Assembly: GCA_020634315.1 (NCBI GenBank)
Contig: JACKBV010000004.1
Coordinates: 62,001 to 126,000, forward strand
Direction: 5' to 3'
DNA from: Ardenticatenaceae bacterium
Lineage (GTDB): Bacteria; Chloroflexota; Anaerolineae; Promineifilales; Promineifilaceae
Length of the DNA stretch: 64,000 nt
The notes under the pieces are model-generated. The model searched no databases, was not told the origin of the DNA, and saw only the letters and a program-made list of their open reading frames with translations. A program made the position numbers and the translations under genes. Below, one piece after another: positions 1 through 9,132 of the stretch; within the stretch, counting starts at the first letter, position 1, and every line of letters starts with the position of its first letter.

Positions 1-1
1 A

Positions 2-352
2 CGGCACACCTGGCAGCAGCAACAAAAAGAAGACCCGCAACCGGCAGCGAGCAAATCATCCTGGCGCTTTGTGCGCCTCAACGCCCTCTCGCCGCGCGAC
101 CAGATTCGCTACTTCTACCTCTCCATCGTCCACCGCGCACAAGACAGCGGCATCCCCCGCCAACAGAGCGAAACCCCGCTGGAATACGTCAACAACCTCA
201 ACGATCAATGGCCGGAAAAACAACAAGAGTTTGAACAGCTTACCGAGGCCTTCTTAGAAGCGCGTTACAGCGCCCACCCCATTGCCAAAAATCAAGCCAA
301 CGGCATCAAACAAATCTGGAAACGAGTCAGAAGCGTCATCCGTAACCCATAA
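2..352 (+). CDS. DUF4129 domain protein, C-terminal fragment (partial at window start)
   Basis: The frame is open from the first bases, so the gene begins before the window. The visible 116 residues carry the pattern of the DUF4129 domain found at the C-terminus of membrane-anchored transglutaminase-like proteins: an Arg-rich Y-x-x-I helix, 'GIPRQQSETPLEY' and a terminal 'LTEAFLEARYS' helix. In that family the domain is cytoplasmic and follows a transmembrane segment. An internal GTG at 71 is probably not a start, because the reading frame continues upstream. It converges on the gene ending at 395, with an inverted repeat between them. The enzymatic role of the full protein cannot be judged from this piece. 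Confidence 0.7.
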   Translation, partial: RHTWQQQQKEDPQPAASKSSWRFVRLNALSPRDQIRYFYLSIVHRAQDSGIPRQQSETPLEYVNNLNDQWPEKQQEFEQLTEAFLEARYSAHPIAKNQANGIKQIWKRVRSVIRNP

Positions 353-373
353 AAATACGGACTACGGATGACG
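334..373. terminator. Inverted repeat between convergent genes
   Basis: CGTCATCCGTA (334-344) pairs perfectly with TACGGATGACG (363-373), an 11-bp stem with an 18-nt loop. It overlaps the last codons of the DUF4129 gene and faces the 3' end of the next, convergent gene. There is no clear T-run, so termination is inferred from position. CGTCATCCGTAA recurs at about 5382. Confidence 0.45.
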
Positions 374-394
374 AATTACAAGCGACCAACTGCG

Positions 395-940
395 CTACTT
401 ACCACTAACAGCAGTCAGCGCCCCCCAGGTAAACAACCCAATCACCAACTGGAATAACAGCGGATTAAGCGGGAAGGACAGCTCCTTTAGCAAGACATTC
501 AACCCGGCTCCCAACAGTGCGCCCAGCCCCAAGCCAACCAAAGCGCCTTTGAGAGCTTCCCCAGGCACGCTAAAAAGAACAGCCACCAAGGCCCCGCCCA
601 AAGCTGCAAACCCAATGAGACGACCAGCCTGAATAATCATTCTAGACGTTTGCGCATTACCTTCTTGAAAGGCAGCCATTAAAGAAGCCATCGTCACTTC
701 CGGCAGCGTACTTAAAATGAGCACCAATTGCACCAAAGCCATCAACAATCCGCCGACAATCACGAAGAGCAGCACACGCCCCATTGTGTCTGGCGCTTTG
801 TTAATGGACCAAATCACCGCGCCAACGGCTGCGCCTGCCGCCAGCCCTTCTAATGCACCATTGCCCAAATCGTTAACCAGGTCTAGCATAATAGCTGCAA
901 CCATAGCCTTTCCCATAGCCTGTACCAAAAAACCTATCAT
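395..940 (-). CDS. Hypothetical Gly/Ala-rich multi-pass membrane protein
   Basis: I do not recognise a family. The 181-residue protein is almost entirely hydrophobic, with about five or six membrane segments. Small-residue runs such as 'AAGAAVGAV' and 'GALVGLGLGALLGAGL' resemble tightly packed helices in small channel-like or glycine-zipper membrane proteins. The start at 940 is chosen because GAGGAGA lies a few bases upstream of this ATG; an in-frame codon at 958 has no such site. It is transcribed alone, convergent with the upstream partial gene and divergent from ftcD. Confidence 0.6.
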   Translation of the reverse strand: MIGFLVQAMGKAMVAAIMLDLVNDLGNGALEGLAAGAAVGAVIWSINKAPDTMGRVLLFVIVGGLLMALVQLVLILSTLPEVTMASLMAAFQEGNAQTSRMIIQAGRLIGFAALGGALVAVLFSVPGEALKGALVGLGLGALLGAGLNVLLKELSFPLNPLLFQLVIGLFTWGALTAVSGK

Positions 941-1133
941 TGAAGTCTCCTCAATCAATATATTCTCTAAAATTTATCTACCGTTACACCTGATGCAAAC
1001 GGAAATCTTCTCTAAACGCCAAATTTTACCCCAAGCCACCCTATTCGCTAATTTATCTTTTTCGTGATAAAAACAAGCGAAAAAATGCATTCTCTACTCT
1101 TCATAATTCAAACTTTCCCTAGGAGTTCCCACG

Positions 1134-2645
1134 ATGCAGCAAATCGTTGAATGTGTTCCCAATTTTAGCAACGGCCGTAACCCCGAAGTCTACAACGCCA
1201 TTGCCAACGCCATCCGCAACGTGCGCGGCGTCCAACTACTCGACGTCAGTGCCGACCCCGACCACAACCGCACCGTCATCACCTTTGTCGGTTCCCTCGC
1301 CGCTGTAGAAGAAGCTGCTTTTCAGGCCATAGAAACGGCCGCTTCCCTAATCAATCTCGACGTTCACGAAGGCGAACACCCACGCATTGGCGCCACCGAT
1401 GTTTGCCCCCTGATCCCGGTCAAAGGCGCCACCATCAAAGAATGTGTGGATGCTGCGCACCGTCTCGCCAGCCGTGTCGGTTCAGAGTTGGGCATTGCTA
1501 CCTATCTTTATGGCGATGCCGCCACTCGTCCAGACCGCGAAAAACTGTCCGACATTCGCAAAGGGCAGTATGAAAAGTGGAAGGAAGAGGTTGCCACCGA
1601 ACCTGCACGCAAACCAGACTACGGCCCAGCCGAAGCAAAGCCTTGGGGGGCGACAGTGATTGGGGTACGGCCGTTTCTCATCGCCTACAACCTCTACCTC
1701 AACAGCGACAACGCCGACATCGCCGAAAAAATCGCGCGTGCCGTGCGCTTCAGCAGCGGCGGGCTGCGCTTCGTCCAGGCCAAAGGCTTCCTGGTCGAGG
1801 GACAGGCCCAGGTCAGCATGAACCTGACCAACTTCGAGAAAACCCCTATCTACCGGGTACAAGAAATGGTACGCCGCGAAGCCGCCCGCTACGGCCTGCA
1901 CATCACCAAAGCAGAGCTTGTCGGCATGACACCGCAAAAAGCATTCATGGAAGCCGCCCGCTGGTATCTGCAATTAGACGATTTTCGTGATGAGCAAGTT
2001 TTAGAGTACCGCCTCTACGAAGAGCAAGAAAGCAATCTCACGCCAGATGCCTTTCTCAATGCTGTCGCGGCCAACACCCCCACACCAGGTGGCGGTGCGG
2101 CAGCCGCATTGGCCGGAGCGCTGGCCGCCGCCCTGGCGCAAATGGTCGCCGGGCTGACCGTCGGTCGCAAAAAATATGCCGCCGTTGACGCCGAAGCCAA
2201 CGCCATCTTGCAGCAAGCAGGCGATTTACGCACCCAATTGACCAACGCCATTGACGAGGATTCAGCCGCGTTTGTCGCCGTCATGGAAGCATGGCGTGAC
2301 AAAACAGTGGAAGGCAAAGCAAAGGAAGAAGCCATTGAAGCCGCTACCACACATGCCGGTAACGTCCCGCTGCGCGTCGCCCGGCTCAGCCGTGATGTAG
2401 CGCGGTTGGCATTGACCATCGCCGAAATCGGCAACAATAACGCCGTCACCGATGCCGCCGCCGGTGTGATGATGGCACGGGCAGCTGTAGAAACGGCCGC
2501 GCTTAACGTAAAGATTAATGGCACTGGCCTGCAAGACAAAGCGCTGGCACAATCATGGCAAACAGAAGTAGACGAGCTGATTGCCGAGGTCAACGATATG
2601 GCCGCCAAGGTGACAGACATCGCTGCACAACGCGGAGGTTTTTAG
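1134..2645 (+). CDS. ftcD: Bifunctional glutamate formimidoyltransferase / formimidoyl-THF cyclodeaminase
   Basis: The 503-residue protein matches the bifunctional FTCD architecture. The N-terminal formiminotransferase domain (about 1-300) starts 'QQIVECVPNFSNGRN' and contains 'DVSADPDHNRTVITFVG'. The C-terminal helical cyclodeaminase domain (about 305-503) has the 'TPTPGGGAAAALAGALAAAL' glycine-rich turn and the 'TDAAAGVMMARAA' helix. The enzyme moves the formimino group of formimino-glutamate from histidine degradation onto tetrahydrofolate and then releases ammonia to give methenyl-THF. AGGAG lies upstream of the ATG. No other histidine-degradation gene is visible nearby, so it may act here in folate one-carbon supply. 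The fused form is longer than the split bacterial versions. Confidence 0.92.
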   Translation: MQQIVECVPNFSNGRNPEVYNAIANAIRNVRGVQLLDVSADPDHNRTVITFVGSLAAVEEAAFQAIETAASLINLDVHEGEHPRIGATDVCPLIPVKGATIKECVDAAHRLASRVGSELGIATYLYGDAATRPDREKLSDIRKGQYEKWKEEVATEPARKPDYGPAEAKPWGATVIGVRPFLIAYNLYLNSDNADIAEKIARAVRFSSGGLRFVQAKGFLVEGQAQVSMNLTNFEKTPIYRVQEMVRREAARYGLHITKAELVGMTPQKAFMEAARWYLQLDDFRDEQVLEYRLYEEQESNLTPDAFLNAVAANTPTPGGGAAAALAGALAAALAQMVAGLTVGRKKYAAVDAEANAILQQAGDLRTQLTNAIDEDSAAFVAVMEAWRDKTVEGKAKEEAIEAATTHAGNVPLRVARLSRDVARLALTIAEIGNNNAVTDAAAGVMMARAAVETAALNVKINGTGLQDKALAQSWQTEVDELIAEVNDMAAKVTDIAAQRGGF

Positions 2646-2649
2646 CAGA

Positions 2650-3825
2650 TTGCAACAGATTCACAATGTCGTTGACTATAGAAAAAAAGCTGGAAGATTG
2701 GAGGTTGGGAAATTGTTTTTCCTGATTTCCATTCTTTTTTTGTTAGCAAGCTGCCAGGCAGAAGCAGCCGCGGTGGTTAGTTTGGGGTCAGATGAGGGGG
2801 GATTGGCAACGGCCGTTCCGCTGCCCTCACCAACCGCCTCCCCCACACCCATCAAGCCCCCCGCCATCATCATCAGCGACTCAACCGCCACCCCGCTGCC
2901 ATCCTTCGCCTTGGCCGACCCCACCCAGGTCAACGCCGGAAACGCCACGGCAACCCAAGCCGCCGCCACAACAATGGCCCAACTCCTGCTCAGCGCCACC
3001 CCAGAAACACCCCCAACCGAAACAACCACCCCACAACCCACCTTCACACCACCCGCGCTGCCCTTCACATCCAATGACGAACATTTCTGGCTGCGCCGCC
3101 CCATCCCCGAAGGGGGAACCGTTTGGACAGACAAAGTCTACCCCTATGGCAGCACGCGCAATGGTTCACTACGCCCCCATCATGGCGTTGAGTTTTATGT
3201 GCCCAGCGGCACCCAAATCTTAGCCGCCGCCAGCGGCACCGTCGTTGTCGCCGGTAACGACCTCGATATTGTGTATGGTCCGCACACCAATTTTTACGGC
3301 AACCTGGTCGTCATCCAACTCGACTCTGCTTACAACGGACAACCGGTCTACAACTTGTACGGACATTTGTCGGAAGTATTTGTCGTGGTAGGACAACATG
3401 TGGACGCACAAGCCATCATCGCCCTCTCCGGGGCTACCGGCATTGCTGATGGGCCGCACATGCACTTTGAAGTGCGCGTTGGCAGCAATGATTATGACGC
3501 CACGCGCAACCCCCTGCTCTGGCTCTATCCGTTCCCTGACAATGGCACAGTAGCCGGACGCGTAGTGTGGCCGAATGGCGCATTAGTCGAAGGTGCGCCC
3601 ATCACCCTACGCCGCATTGATGCCCCTTCCAAATATCACGCGACGACCAGCTACACAGGTGATACAGTGAACGGGGATGACGAATGGCAGGAAAACTTTG
3701 CCTTTGATGATGTCGTCGCCGGTTACTACGAAGTAGAAATTCAAGCTGGCAACAAAAAATACAAACAAGAATTCTGGGTATTCCCATACCGCACGAGCTT
3801 TGTGGAAGTGACGCTGGATAGTTAA
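2650..3825 (+). CDS. M23/LytM-type peptidase-like lipoprotein
   Basis: A hydrophobic segment ends in a lipobox (LLASC), followed by a Pro/Thr-rich linker to about residue 140 and a LytM beta-barrel domain (about 150-300). The barrel shows 'RPHHGVEF', 'YGHLSEV' and 'GPHMHFEV'. Family M23 endopeptidases cut peptidoglycan cross-bridges with a zinc held by HxxxD and HxH. Here the HxH motif is intact but the first motif has Glu where Asp is usual, so activity is uncertain. A C-terminal carboxypeptidase-regulatory-like beta domain follows (about 300-391). The start is unsure: TTG at 2650 or, more signal-peptide-like, the in-frame TTG at 2698. It overlaps the convergent SDR gene by four bases. Confidence 0.75.
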   Translation: MQQIHNVVDYRKKAGRLEVGKLFFLISILFLLASCQAEAAAVVSLGSDEGGLATAVPLPSPTASPTPIKPPAIIISDSTATPLPSFALADPTQVNAGNATATQAAATTMAQLLLSATPETPPTETTTPQPTFTPPALPFTSNDEHFWLRRPIPEGGTVWTDKVYPYGSTRNGSLRPHHGVEFYVPSGTQILAAASGTVVVAGNDLDIVYGPHTNFYGNLVVIQLDSAYNGQPVYNLYGHLSEVFVVVGQHVDAQAIIALSGATGIADGPHMHFEVRVGSNDYDATRNPLLWLYPFPDNGTVAGRVVWPNGALVEGAPITLRRIDAPSKYHATTSYTGDTVNGDDEWQENFAFDDVVAGYYEVEIQAGNKKYKQEFWVFPYRTSFVEVTLDS

Positions 3826-4670
3826 CGCATTTTTAGTTCGCGGGCGACCAGACGGTCAAACCAGCGATCTGGCAAAATGCGCGGCAGGAACCAGCCAGTA
3901 AGCCATTTGCGCGGGATGGCATACCGTGTTTTGGGGCGAGGATTCTCCAAAGCCTCTACAATTGCTGTGGCAACTTTTGCTACGGGAATGGCGGTTTGCT
4001 GCCGTTTGGCAACGGCCGTTCCCGTCATTTGCGCAATCATTGAGCCATAATCGGTGTGTGCATACTGATCTACACCGGCACTCGCTTTGCCAATGATCGG
4101 CGTGGCCGTTGTCCCCGGCTCAACGACAACCACATCAATGCCATAAAGCAGCAGTTCACGCCGCAGCGAATCGGAGAGCGCCTCGAGGGCATGTTTCGAG
4201 GCGGCATAGGCACCCATGAACGGATAGGCAATCTTGCCGCTGACAGAACTGATATTGACAATACGGCCGCGCGGCTGCGGCGCATCCAAGCGGGCACCCA
4301 ACAAAGGCAAACATTGTTGGGTCACGTCAAGCAAGCCAAACAAATTGACCTCAAATTGGCGGCGCAGTTCATCCACCGGTAAGTGCATGAGAGGGCCAGT
4401 GAGGGAGATGCCAGCATTGTTGACCAGTCCAGCCAGGTTTTGCCCGTGAAGGGAATCGCGAAGGTGGGCAACGGCCGTTGCCACACCCTCATGATCCGTC
4501 ACATCAAACAACAGCGGCGTCACATTAGACCCCAATGCCGCTTGCACACGCTCCGCATCTGCCTGTTGGCGCACACTACCAAAGACGTGATAACCACGCT
4601 CCGCCAACATCTCGGCTACCGCGTAGCCGATACCCGTCGAGATACCGGTGATGAGAACGTATTTCGTCAT
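3822..4670 (-). CDS. Short-chain dehydrogenase/reductase (SDR)
   Basis: A classical SDR of 282 residues. The Rossmann nucleotide-binding motif 'TGISTGIG' sits at residues 9-16, 'NNAG' near 88, the catalytic Ser in 'ISSVSG', and the Tyr/Lys pair in 'YAASK'. It should be a cytosolic NAD(P)H-dependent oxidoreductase acting on an alcohol or ketone. The C-terminal stretch 'PRPKTRYAIPRKWL' is typical of the retinol-dehydrogenase-like subgroup. The substrate cannot be named. It lies three bases downstream of the DUF1461 membrane protein and is probably co-transcribed with it. Confidence 0.85.
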   Translation of the reverse strand: MTKYVLITGISTGIGYAVAEMLAERGYHVFGSVRQQADAERVQAALGSNVTPLLFDVTDHEGVATAVAHLRDSLHGQNLAGLVNNAGISLTGPLMHLPVDELRRQFEVNLFGLLDVTQQCLPLLGARLDAPQPRGRIVNISSVSGKIAYPFMGAYAASKHALEALSDSLRRELLLYGIDVVVVEPGTTATPIIGKASAGVDQYAHTDYGSMIAQMTGTAVAKRQQTAIPVAKVATAIVEALENPRPKTRYAIPRKWLTGWFLPRILPDRWFDRLVARELKMR

Positions 4671-4673
4671 GCA

Positions 4674-5384
4674 CTACTTTACCGCCATTCGGCGCAGACC
4701 ATAGCCCAACACCGTCACGATCAACCCGGCAACTAACGTCCCGCCACTCACCAACACACCGACATCAAACCAAAACTGCTCCGGGAAAAGGCGAATCAAA
4801 GAGTCCGTATAGGCAAACGTCCATGTCCCTGGTGGAAATAGCAGCTGATGAAACTGCACAAAAAATATCTCCCACCCCACCATGATAAACAAGCCAATCG
4901 CCATTAGGACAAGCGTCGTTGCAATGCCGCCGCCCAAAATGGCGTTGTACGCTTGCGCACGCGTGCTGGGGCGCACCCAAAGCAAGGCCAAACCGCCCAC
5001 CACAATCACGCCAGTCACCCAAACAACGCGCGTGAACACATCGGCAATGCGTTTCACGTCCAGCATGTGCTCAATTTCGCGCTCGTTATAGAACGGATCA
5101 TTTGTCCCAGGCAGGCGCATATCTTCCAACAAGTAAATAACCTCATCAGCCGGTTCGGGACGCTGCATGTAATCAAGGGTAGTGTGTGCCAGTTCCAACC
5201 GCTGCGCATCTGTAAAGCCAAATTGGTCTGATGGGATTCGTTGATATTCCCAACCCGGATAATCCCAGGCGATGATGGCGCGAATACCGCCTAACCCTAA
5301 AAAGAAAGGCATTGCCAAAATAATAAGCCAGCGAATAAGACCGATAAATGTTTTGTTTTCCAAGTTTCCTCCAGTCTTCGTCAT
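4674..5384 (-). CDS. DUF1461 (TIGR01906-like) integral membrane protein
   Basis: The 236-residue protein has an N-terminal membrane helix (about 16-36), a soluble loop with 'YMQRPEPADEVIYLL' and 'FYNEREIEHMLDVK', and three further helices. The loop pattern Y-N-x-R-E-x-x-H-M-x-D-V-K is the hallmark of DUF1461/TIGR01906 proteins, whose function is unknown in general. It lies between the spermidine-synthase-like fusion and the SDR on the same strand. A hairpin at 5411-5436 separates it from the upstream gene. Confidence 0.8.
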   Translation of the reverse strand: MTKTGGNLENKTFIGLIRWLIILAMPFFLGLGGIRAIIAWDYPGWEYQRIPSDQFGFTDAQRLELAHTTLDYMQRPEPADEVIYLLEDMRLPGTNDPFYNEREIEHMLDVKRIADVFTRVVWVTGVIVVGGLALLWVRPSTRAQAYNAILGGGIATTLVLMAIGLFIMVGWEIFFVQFHQLLFPPGTWTFAYTDSLIRLFPEQFWFDVGVLVSGGTLVAGLIVTVLGYGLRRMAVK

Positions 5385-5410
5385 CCGTAATCCGTGAATG
5401 CGTTACTACA

Positions 5411-5436
5411 GTTTACAGTTCACGGTCACTGTAAAC
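5411..5436. terminator. Perfect hairpin over a stop codon
   Basis: GTTTACAGT (5411-5419) and ACTGTAAAC (5428-5436) form a 9-bp perfect stem with an 8-nt loop. The stop codon of the minus-strand spermidine-synthase-like gene (5426-5428) lies in it. No T-run follows, so it may be an attenuator, an mRNA-end stabiliser or a weak terminator. Confidence 0.45.
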
Positions 5437-6988
5437 CCGGTAATCCTGCCGCGCCCTCTTGCAACAGATAGCGCAACACCAATGAATCAATGATTGTTTC
5501 GACCGGAGCACGCTCGTCGGTAAAGACAACGTCTGATGCGCTGATGGGGACGAGATTGGCAACGGCCGTTGCCAAAGCCTCGCGCAGCAGCGGATGAGCA
5601 TCCTCCGGCAAATTCGCCAATTGCCTTTGCAAATCGGCAGGCGTCGTTGGCCGTGCGGTCGCCACCAGAATCGTGTTCAGCGAACCGGGCACATCAATTG
5701 CCTGCACAGTGGGGAAAACAGACAACAACGTCGCCGTAATCGCATCTATCAAGCGGCGATCTTCCGGCGCACGCCCCACATTAATCGCCAACACGCCATT
5801 ATCCTGCAAATGAGCGTACACCTCGCTAAAAAATTCACGCGTCGTCAGGTGCCAGGGGATATAGGGCACTTTGTAAGCATCGAGCGTGATCACATCGTAA
5901 CGGCCGTTAAGCTGATTCAACTCGTAACGGCCGTCTCCCACAATCACATTGATATTCGGTTCAGTCAGCGCGAAGTAATCTCGCCCAGCCTGCACAATCG
6001 CCGGGTCCAACTCAATGCCATCAATCGGAATGGGGCCATACACCTGCGTGTACTGCTTGGCAATCGTCCCCGCCGCCAAACCAATCACGGCCACATCCCT
6101 CACGGCCACATCCCCGGCATTGAAATAAGGCGCAGCCAGCATAATGCTCCACACCGAGACACGCGGCACACGACCGCCATCGCAATAAAAGGAATGATAC
6201 GCCTGTCCTTCATTCAACAGCAGGTAATTGCAATCCTCGACGCGCACCACCTGCACATAGTTATACGGCGATTCCGTCTCGAAAATTTGCCCCTCATACG
6301 CCTTAATGCCGCCGCGCGTCCACAACAAAGTAATTGGCACCAGCAAAATGGGCAAAAGCAATGTCGCCACGCTCCGCCGCTGATTATGCTGCCACAACCC
6401 GCCAATGCCCACGAGCAGCAGCAGCACGCCAAAGAGAACGGCCGTTACCCGCGACCCAAACTCTGGAATCGTCACCAACACCGGCAAATACGTCCCTAAC
6501 AGGCTGCCCCACGTAGACACAGCATAAATACGCCCGCTGACACGTCCCGCCTCGGCAATATCTGTCACGGCCAAACGAATGGCAAACGGCGAGACACAGC
6601 CCAACAAAATGACCGGCACCGCCAACGCCAACGCAACGCCGATCAATGAGCTGATAATGGCGCTCACGTTAATGGCAGCAAACGCGGAAGCGGCCGTTTT
6701 CAAGATGACGCTGGTAAGCAGCAGGAAGAAAACAGCGGTAAAACCGGCAAGTGTAATGAGGGTGTAGAAGGTGGTGGGATACGGCCGTTTATCGGCCAGG
6801 CGTCCCCCCACAAAATACCCAATCGTCAAACACAACAGCACCAGCCCAATGACATTGGCCCATACCAGATTAGACGTGCCATACACCGTCTGCAACATGC
6901 GGCTGGTGGTAAACTCGACCGCCAGCGTACTCATACCAGCGACGAATACCGTTAAAAAGAGATAGTTTCGATTGATAGATTGCTTCAT
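5426..6988 (-). CDS. Fused MFS-like membrane domain / spermidine synthase-like protein
   Basis: The N-terminal half (about 1-220) has several membrane helices with an MFS-like 'TIGYFVGGRLADKRPYP' loop. The C-terminal half is a Rossmann methyltransferase-fold aminopropyltransferase-like domain with 'VAVIGLAAGTIAKQY', 'IDGIELDPAIV' and 'VIVGDGRYEL'. The family is annotated as fused MFS/spermidine synthase. The true substrate of the membrane form is not established, and polyamine synthesis should not be assumed. The start at 6988 ('MKQSINRN') is preferred over the ATG nine codons upstream because it begins directly before the first helix; no strong ribosome site supports either. The gene contains several copies of the iterated palindrome. 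Confidence 0.8.
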   Translation of the reverse strand: MKQSINRNYLFLTVFVAGMSTLAVEFTTSRMLQTVYGTSNLVWANVIGLVLLCLTIGYFVGGRLADKRPYPTTFYTLITLAGFTAVFFLLLTSVILKTAASAFAAINVSAIISSLIGVALALAVPVILLGCVSPFAIRLAVTDIAEAGRVSGRIYAVSTWGSLLGTYLPVLVTIPEFGSRVTAVLFGVLLLLVGIGGLWQHNQRRSVATLLLPILLVPITLLWTRGGIKAYEGQIFETESPYNYVQVVRVEDCNYLLLNEGQAYHSFYCDGGRVPRVSVWSIMLAAPYFNAGDVAVRDVAVIGLAAGTIAKQYTQVYGPIPIDGIELDPAIVQAGRDYFALTEPNINVIVGDGRYELNQLNGRYDVITLDAYKVPYIPWHLTTREFFSEVYAHLQDNGVLAINVGRAPEDRRLIDAITATLLSVFPTVQAIDVPGSLNTILVATARPTTPADLQRQLANLPEDAHPLLREALATAVANLVPISASDVVFTDERAPVETIIDSLVLRYLLQEGAAGLPGLQ

Positions 6989-7046
6989 AACCGCAGGAAT
7001 TATAGCGGAGAGCAAAGAATGCGGCAGGGGAAAAGCGGCTCCTTCC

Positions 7047-9047
7047 CTACTTTTGTGTGAACAAATTCGCCATTTCCGTTACAGGCATCTGCTCCACATT
7101 TTGCCAAATCATCGTCAATGGTTGGTCGTAGACGATAAAGCTCTCGTCTGCTCGCCCCAGCGTGACGCCGGGGAAACTGTCCAAATAAGTGGTAACGGCC
7201 GTTGGCGGGGTCAATCCCGGCCAGGAAAACGTGTCTGGCTTCAAGTAAAAAGAGCCGAGATGGGGAAAACGGCCGTATACCGCCACCAACTCATACCCCA
7301 ACTTCCCATCAAACAACAGTTGATGATATTGGCTCGATAACGGAAACAACATGGGTAATCGCGGCACAACCCCATACACACGATTCGAAGTCAATACCAG
7401 ATAATCCGCCTCCGCCAACAACGCCAGGTTTGCTTGCAGCTTCGCCACATCATCACCCGCGCCCGCCTGCGTTAACCACGTCAATTCCGCATTGTCATAC
7501 TCCGTCGCCCGGTGTAATTCCCCATTAAACAACATCGTTGTCGGCAAGGGATCATCCCACTGCTCGCTCAAAATCAATGTTCCGGGCGACGCATGCGCGT
7601 AAATCCATTGCGACGCCAACACCCAGGGATGCGGCTGATGATACAAACTGACAAAACCAAACGCGTACAACCCCGTCCCCAACAGCACAATCGCCACGGC
7701 ACCGCGTCGCAGCCACACTCGCGGCAAAGACAACAGCAGCGCCGCGCCATAGAGCAGCAAAAACGGCGTCACCGGCTGCAAGTAGCGCATAAATTTGACA
7801 TAAAACCAGGCAGTTGTCAGGAAAAAGGGCACAGTCCAGGTAAGCGTCACCCACAAGGGTGAATTGGCAATGAGCGATTGCAGATCAAGGCTTTGCTGCC
7901 AATGCCGAATCTTTGGCTGGCGCAGCGCCTGCCAAATTGCCCAACCAAACCCGGCAAAGGCGGCCACGCCCAACAACAACCCCATGCCCCAACGCAGTTG
8001 CATTTCAATGGGGTACAACAAAGGGAGCGTGTCCCGGTATTGGCGCGTAAATGGCAAATCAATATCGCCACCCACCATCGCTCCTTGCGTCACAATATTT
8101 TCCAGATAACACGAACGCCAATCGAGCGCGGGAATGGTAAATGGGCCAAGTTGGGTTTCCGGCGTCAACACCTGACAGCTAAAATCGAGCACGGCAAAGG
8201 GATTGGTGAGGAAAAAGGCGAGGAAGGCAATGAAAACGGCCGTTCCCCAACCCCACCACCAGCGCACACCTCCGCGCAGCCAAAACACCAGCAGCAGTGG
8301 CAGCAGCAGCATGATCGCCGCAAACTTCGATCCAATCGCCAGCCCCACAAAAACAGCCGCCATGAACAGGGAAAAGGGAAGCAGAGATTGGCTTTCCGGA
8401 GAAAAGCCATTATCGGTGCTGCGTACCATGAAGTAAACGGCCGTTACCACAAAAAACGTCAAATACGGGTCTGACGTAAAAAAATGCGCCAGTTGAATGT
8501 GCATCACATTCAACGCTAACAGCGCCGCCGCCAACAGCCCAACCCGTGTGTTATACAAACGCCGCCCCAACAAAAAGAGCAGCAGCACGGTTCCCACATC
8601 AAACAAAGCAGTTAGGGCACGGGAAACGGCCGTTAAATGGCGAAACTCCACCTGCCCCCGCGCATTCAAAATATCCCGCGTCAACAGCCAGTCAGCAGGC
8701 AGCCACGGAGCCAACGTCGGCCCCACACGCTCCATCAGCCGTGTCGTCGCCACCCCCAAATAAAGCGGCAAATGCCCATAAGCAAACTTCCGCTGCGCAT
8801 CGGCGAGCACCTCAATTCCTTCACTGGCCGCATCCGGCGGCCAATAGTACGGATTAAACGACGACTGCGCCGGGATCAAGGCAGTTTGCCAATTTTGCGG
8901 CCATTCAATGGTCGTCGCCACCCAGGCAATATAGCGCTCGTCCGGGTGATAATGATGGTAATCATCCCAATCAACCCCAGTCAGGCGCAGTACCGCCGCG
9001 ACAAATAAAATGAAGGCCAACAACAACCCTTTTATCCAGCGTGACAT
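7047..9047 (-). CDS. GT39-like membrane glycosyltransferase (ArnT/PMT type)
   Basis: The protein has about 666 residues with roughly a dozen predicted helices. It begins with a signal-anchor and, in the first loop, 'HYHPDERYIAW', the acidic Asp-Glu pair that lipid-linked sugar transferases of the GT-C fold place at the membrane face. It probably moves a sugar from a polyprenyl-phosphate donor to a lipid or protein outside the membrane. The start at 9047 ('MSRWIKGLLL') directly precedes the first helix; in-frame codons up to 9092 would run into the terminator of rplY. A small C-terminal periplasmic domain follows the last helix. The acceptor is unknown. Confidence 0.8.
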   Translation of the reverse strand: MSRWIKGLLLAFILFVAAVLRLTGVDWDDYHHYHPDERYIAWVATTIEWPQNWQTALIPAQSSFNPYYWPPDAASEGIEVLADAQRKFAYGHLPLYLGVATTRLMERVGPTLAPWLPADWLLTRDILNARGQVEFRHLTAVSRALTALFDVGTVLLLFLLGRRLYNTRVGLLAAALLALNVMHIQLAHFFTSDPYLTFFVVTAVYFMVRSTDNGFSPESQSLLPFSLFMAAVFVGLAIGSKFAAIMLLLPLLLVFWLRGGVRWWWGWGTAVFIAFLAFFLTNPFAVLDFSCQVLTPETQLGPFTIPALDWRSCYLENIVTQGAMVGGDIDLPFTRQYRDTLPLLYPIEMQLRWGMGLLLGVAAFAGFGWAIWQALRQPKIRHWQQSLDLQSLIANSPLWVTLTWTVPFFLTTAWFYVKFMRYLQPVTPFLLLYGAALLLSLPRVWLRRGAVAIVLLGTGLYAFGFVSLYHQPHPWVLASQWIYAHASPGTLILSEQWDDPLPTTMLFNGELHRATEYDNAELTWLTQAGAGDDVAKLQANLALLAEADYLVLTSNRVYGVVPRLPMLFPLSSQYHQLLFDGKLGYELVAVYGRFPHLGSFYLKPDTFSWPGLTPPTAVTTYLDSFPGVTLGRADESFIVYDQPLTMIWQNVEQMPVTEMANLFTQK

Positions 9048-9077
9048 AAAACGATTGTAACCCGCTTCCCCATAAAC

Positions 9078-9103
9078 AAAAAGGGCTGGCACAAAGCCAG
9101 CCC
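9078..9103 (-). terminator. Rho-independent terminator of rplY
   Basis: On the minus strand GGGCTGGC pairs with GCCAGCCC around the loop TTTGT, followed by five T. It lies 75 bases past the rplY stop. The same arm (AAAGGGCTGGCACAAA) reappears cut in half at 12330-12345. Confidence 0.85.
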
Positions 9104-9132
9104 CAACATTATCTGTTATGAATAACCAATCA

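Noticed and set aside
2676..3134. Opposite-strand open frames rich in Gly, Val, Pro or Arg over the linker of the M23 lipoprotein
   Set aside because: They are shadows of low-complexity Pro/Thr codons, lack ribosome sites and resemble no family. Similar shadows lie over many genes in this GC-rich window.
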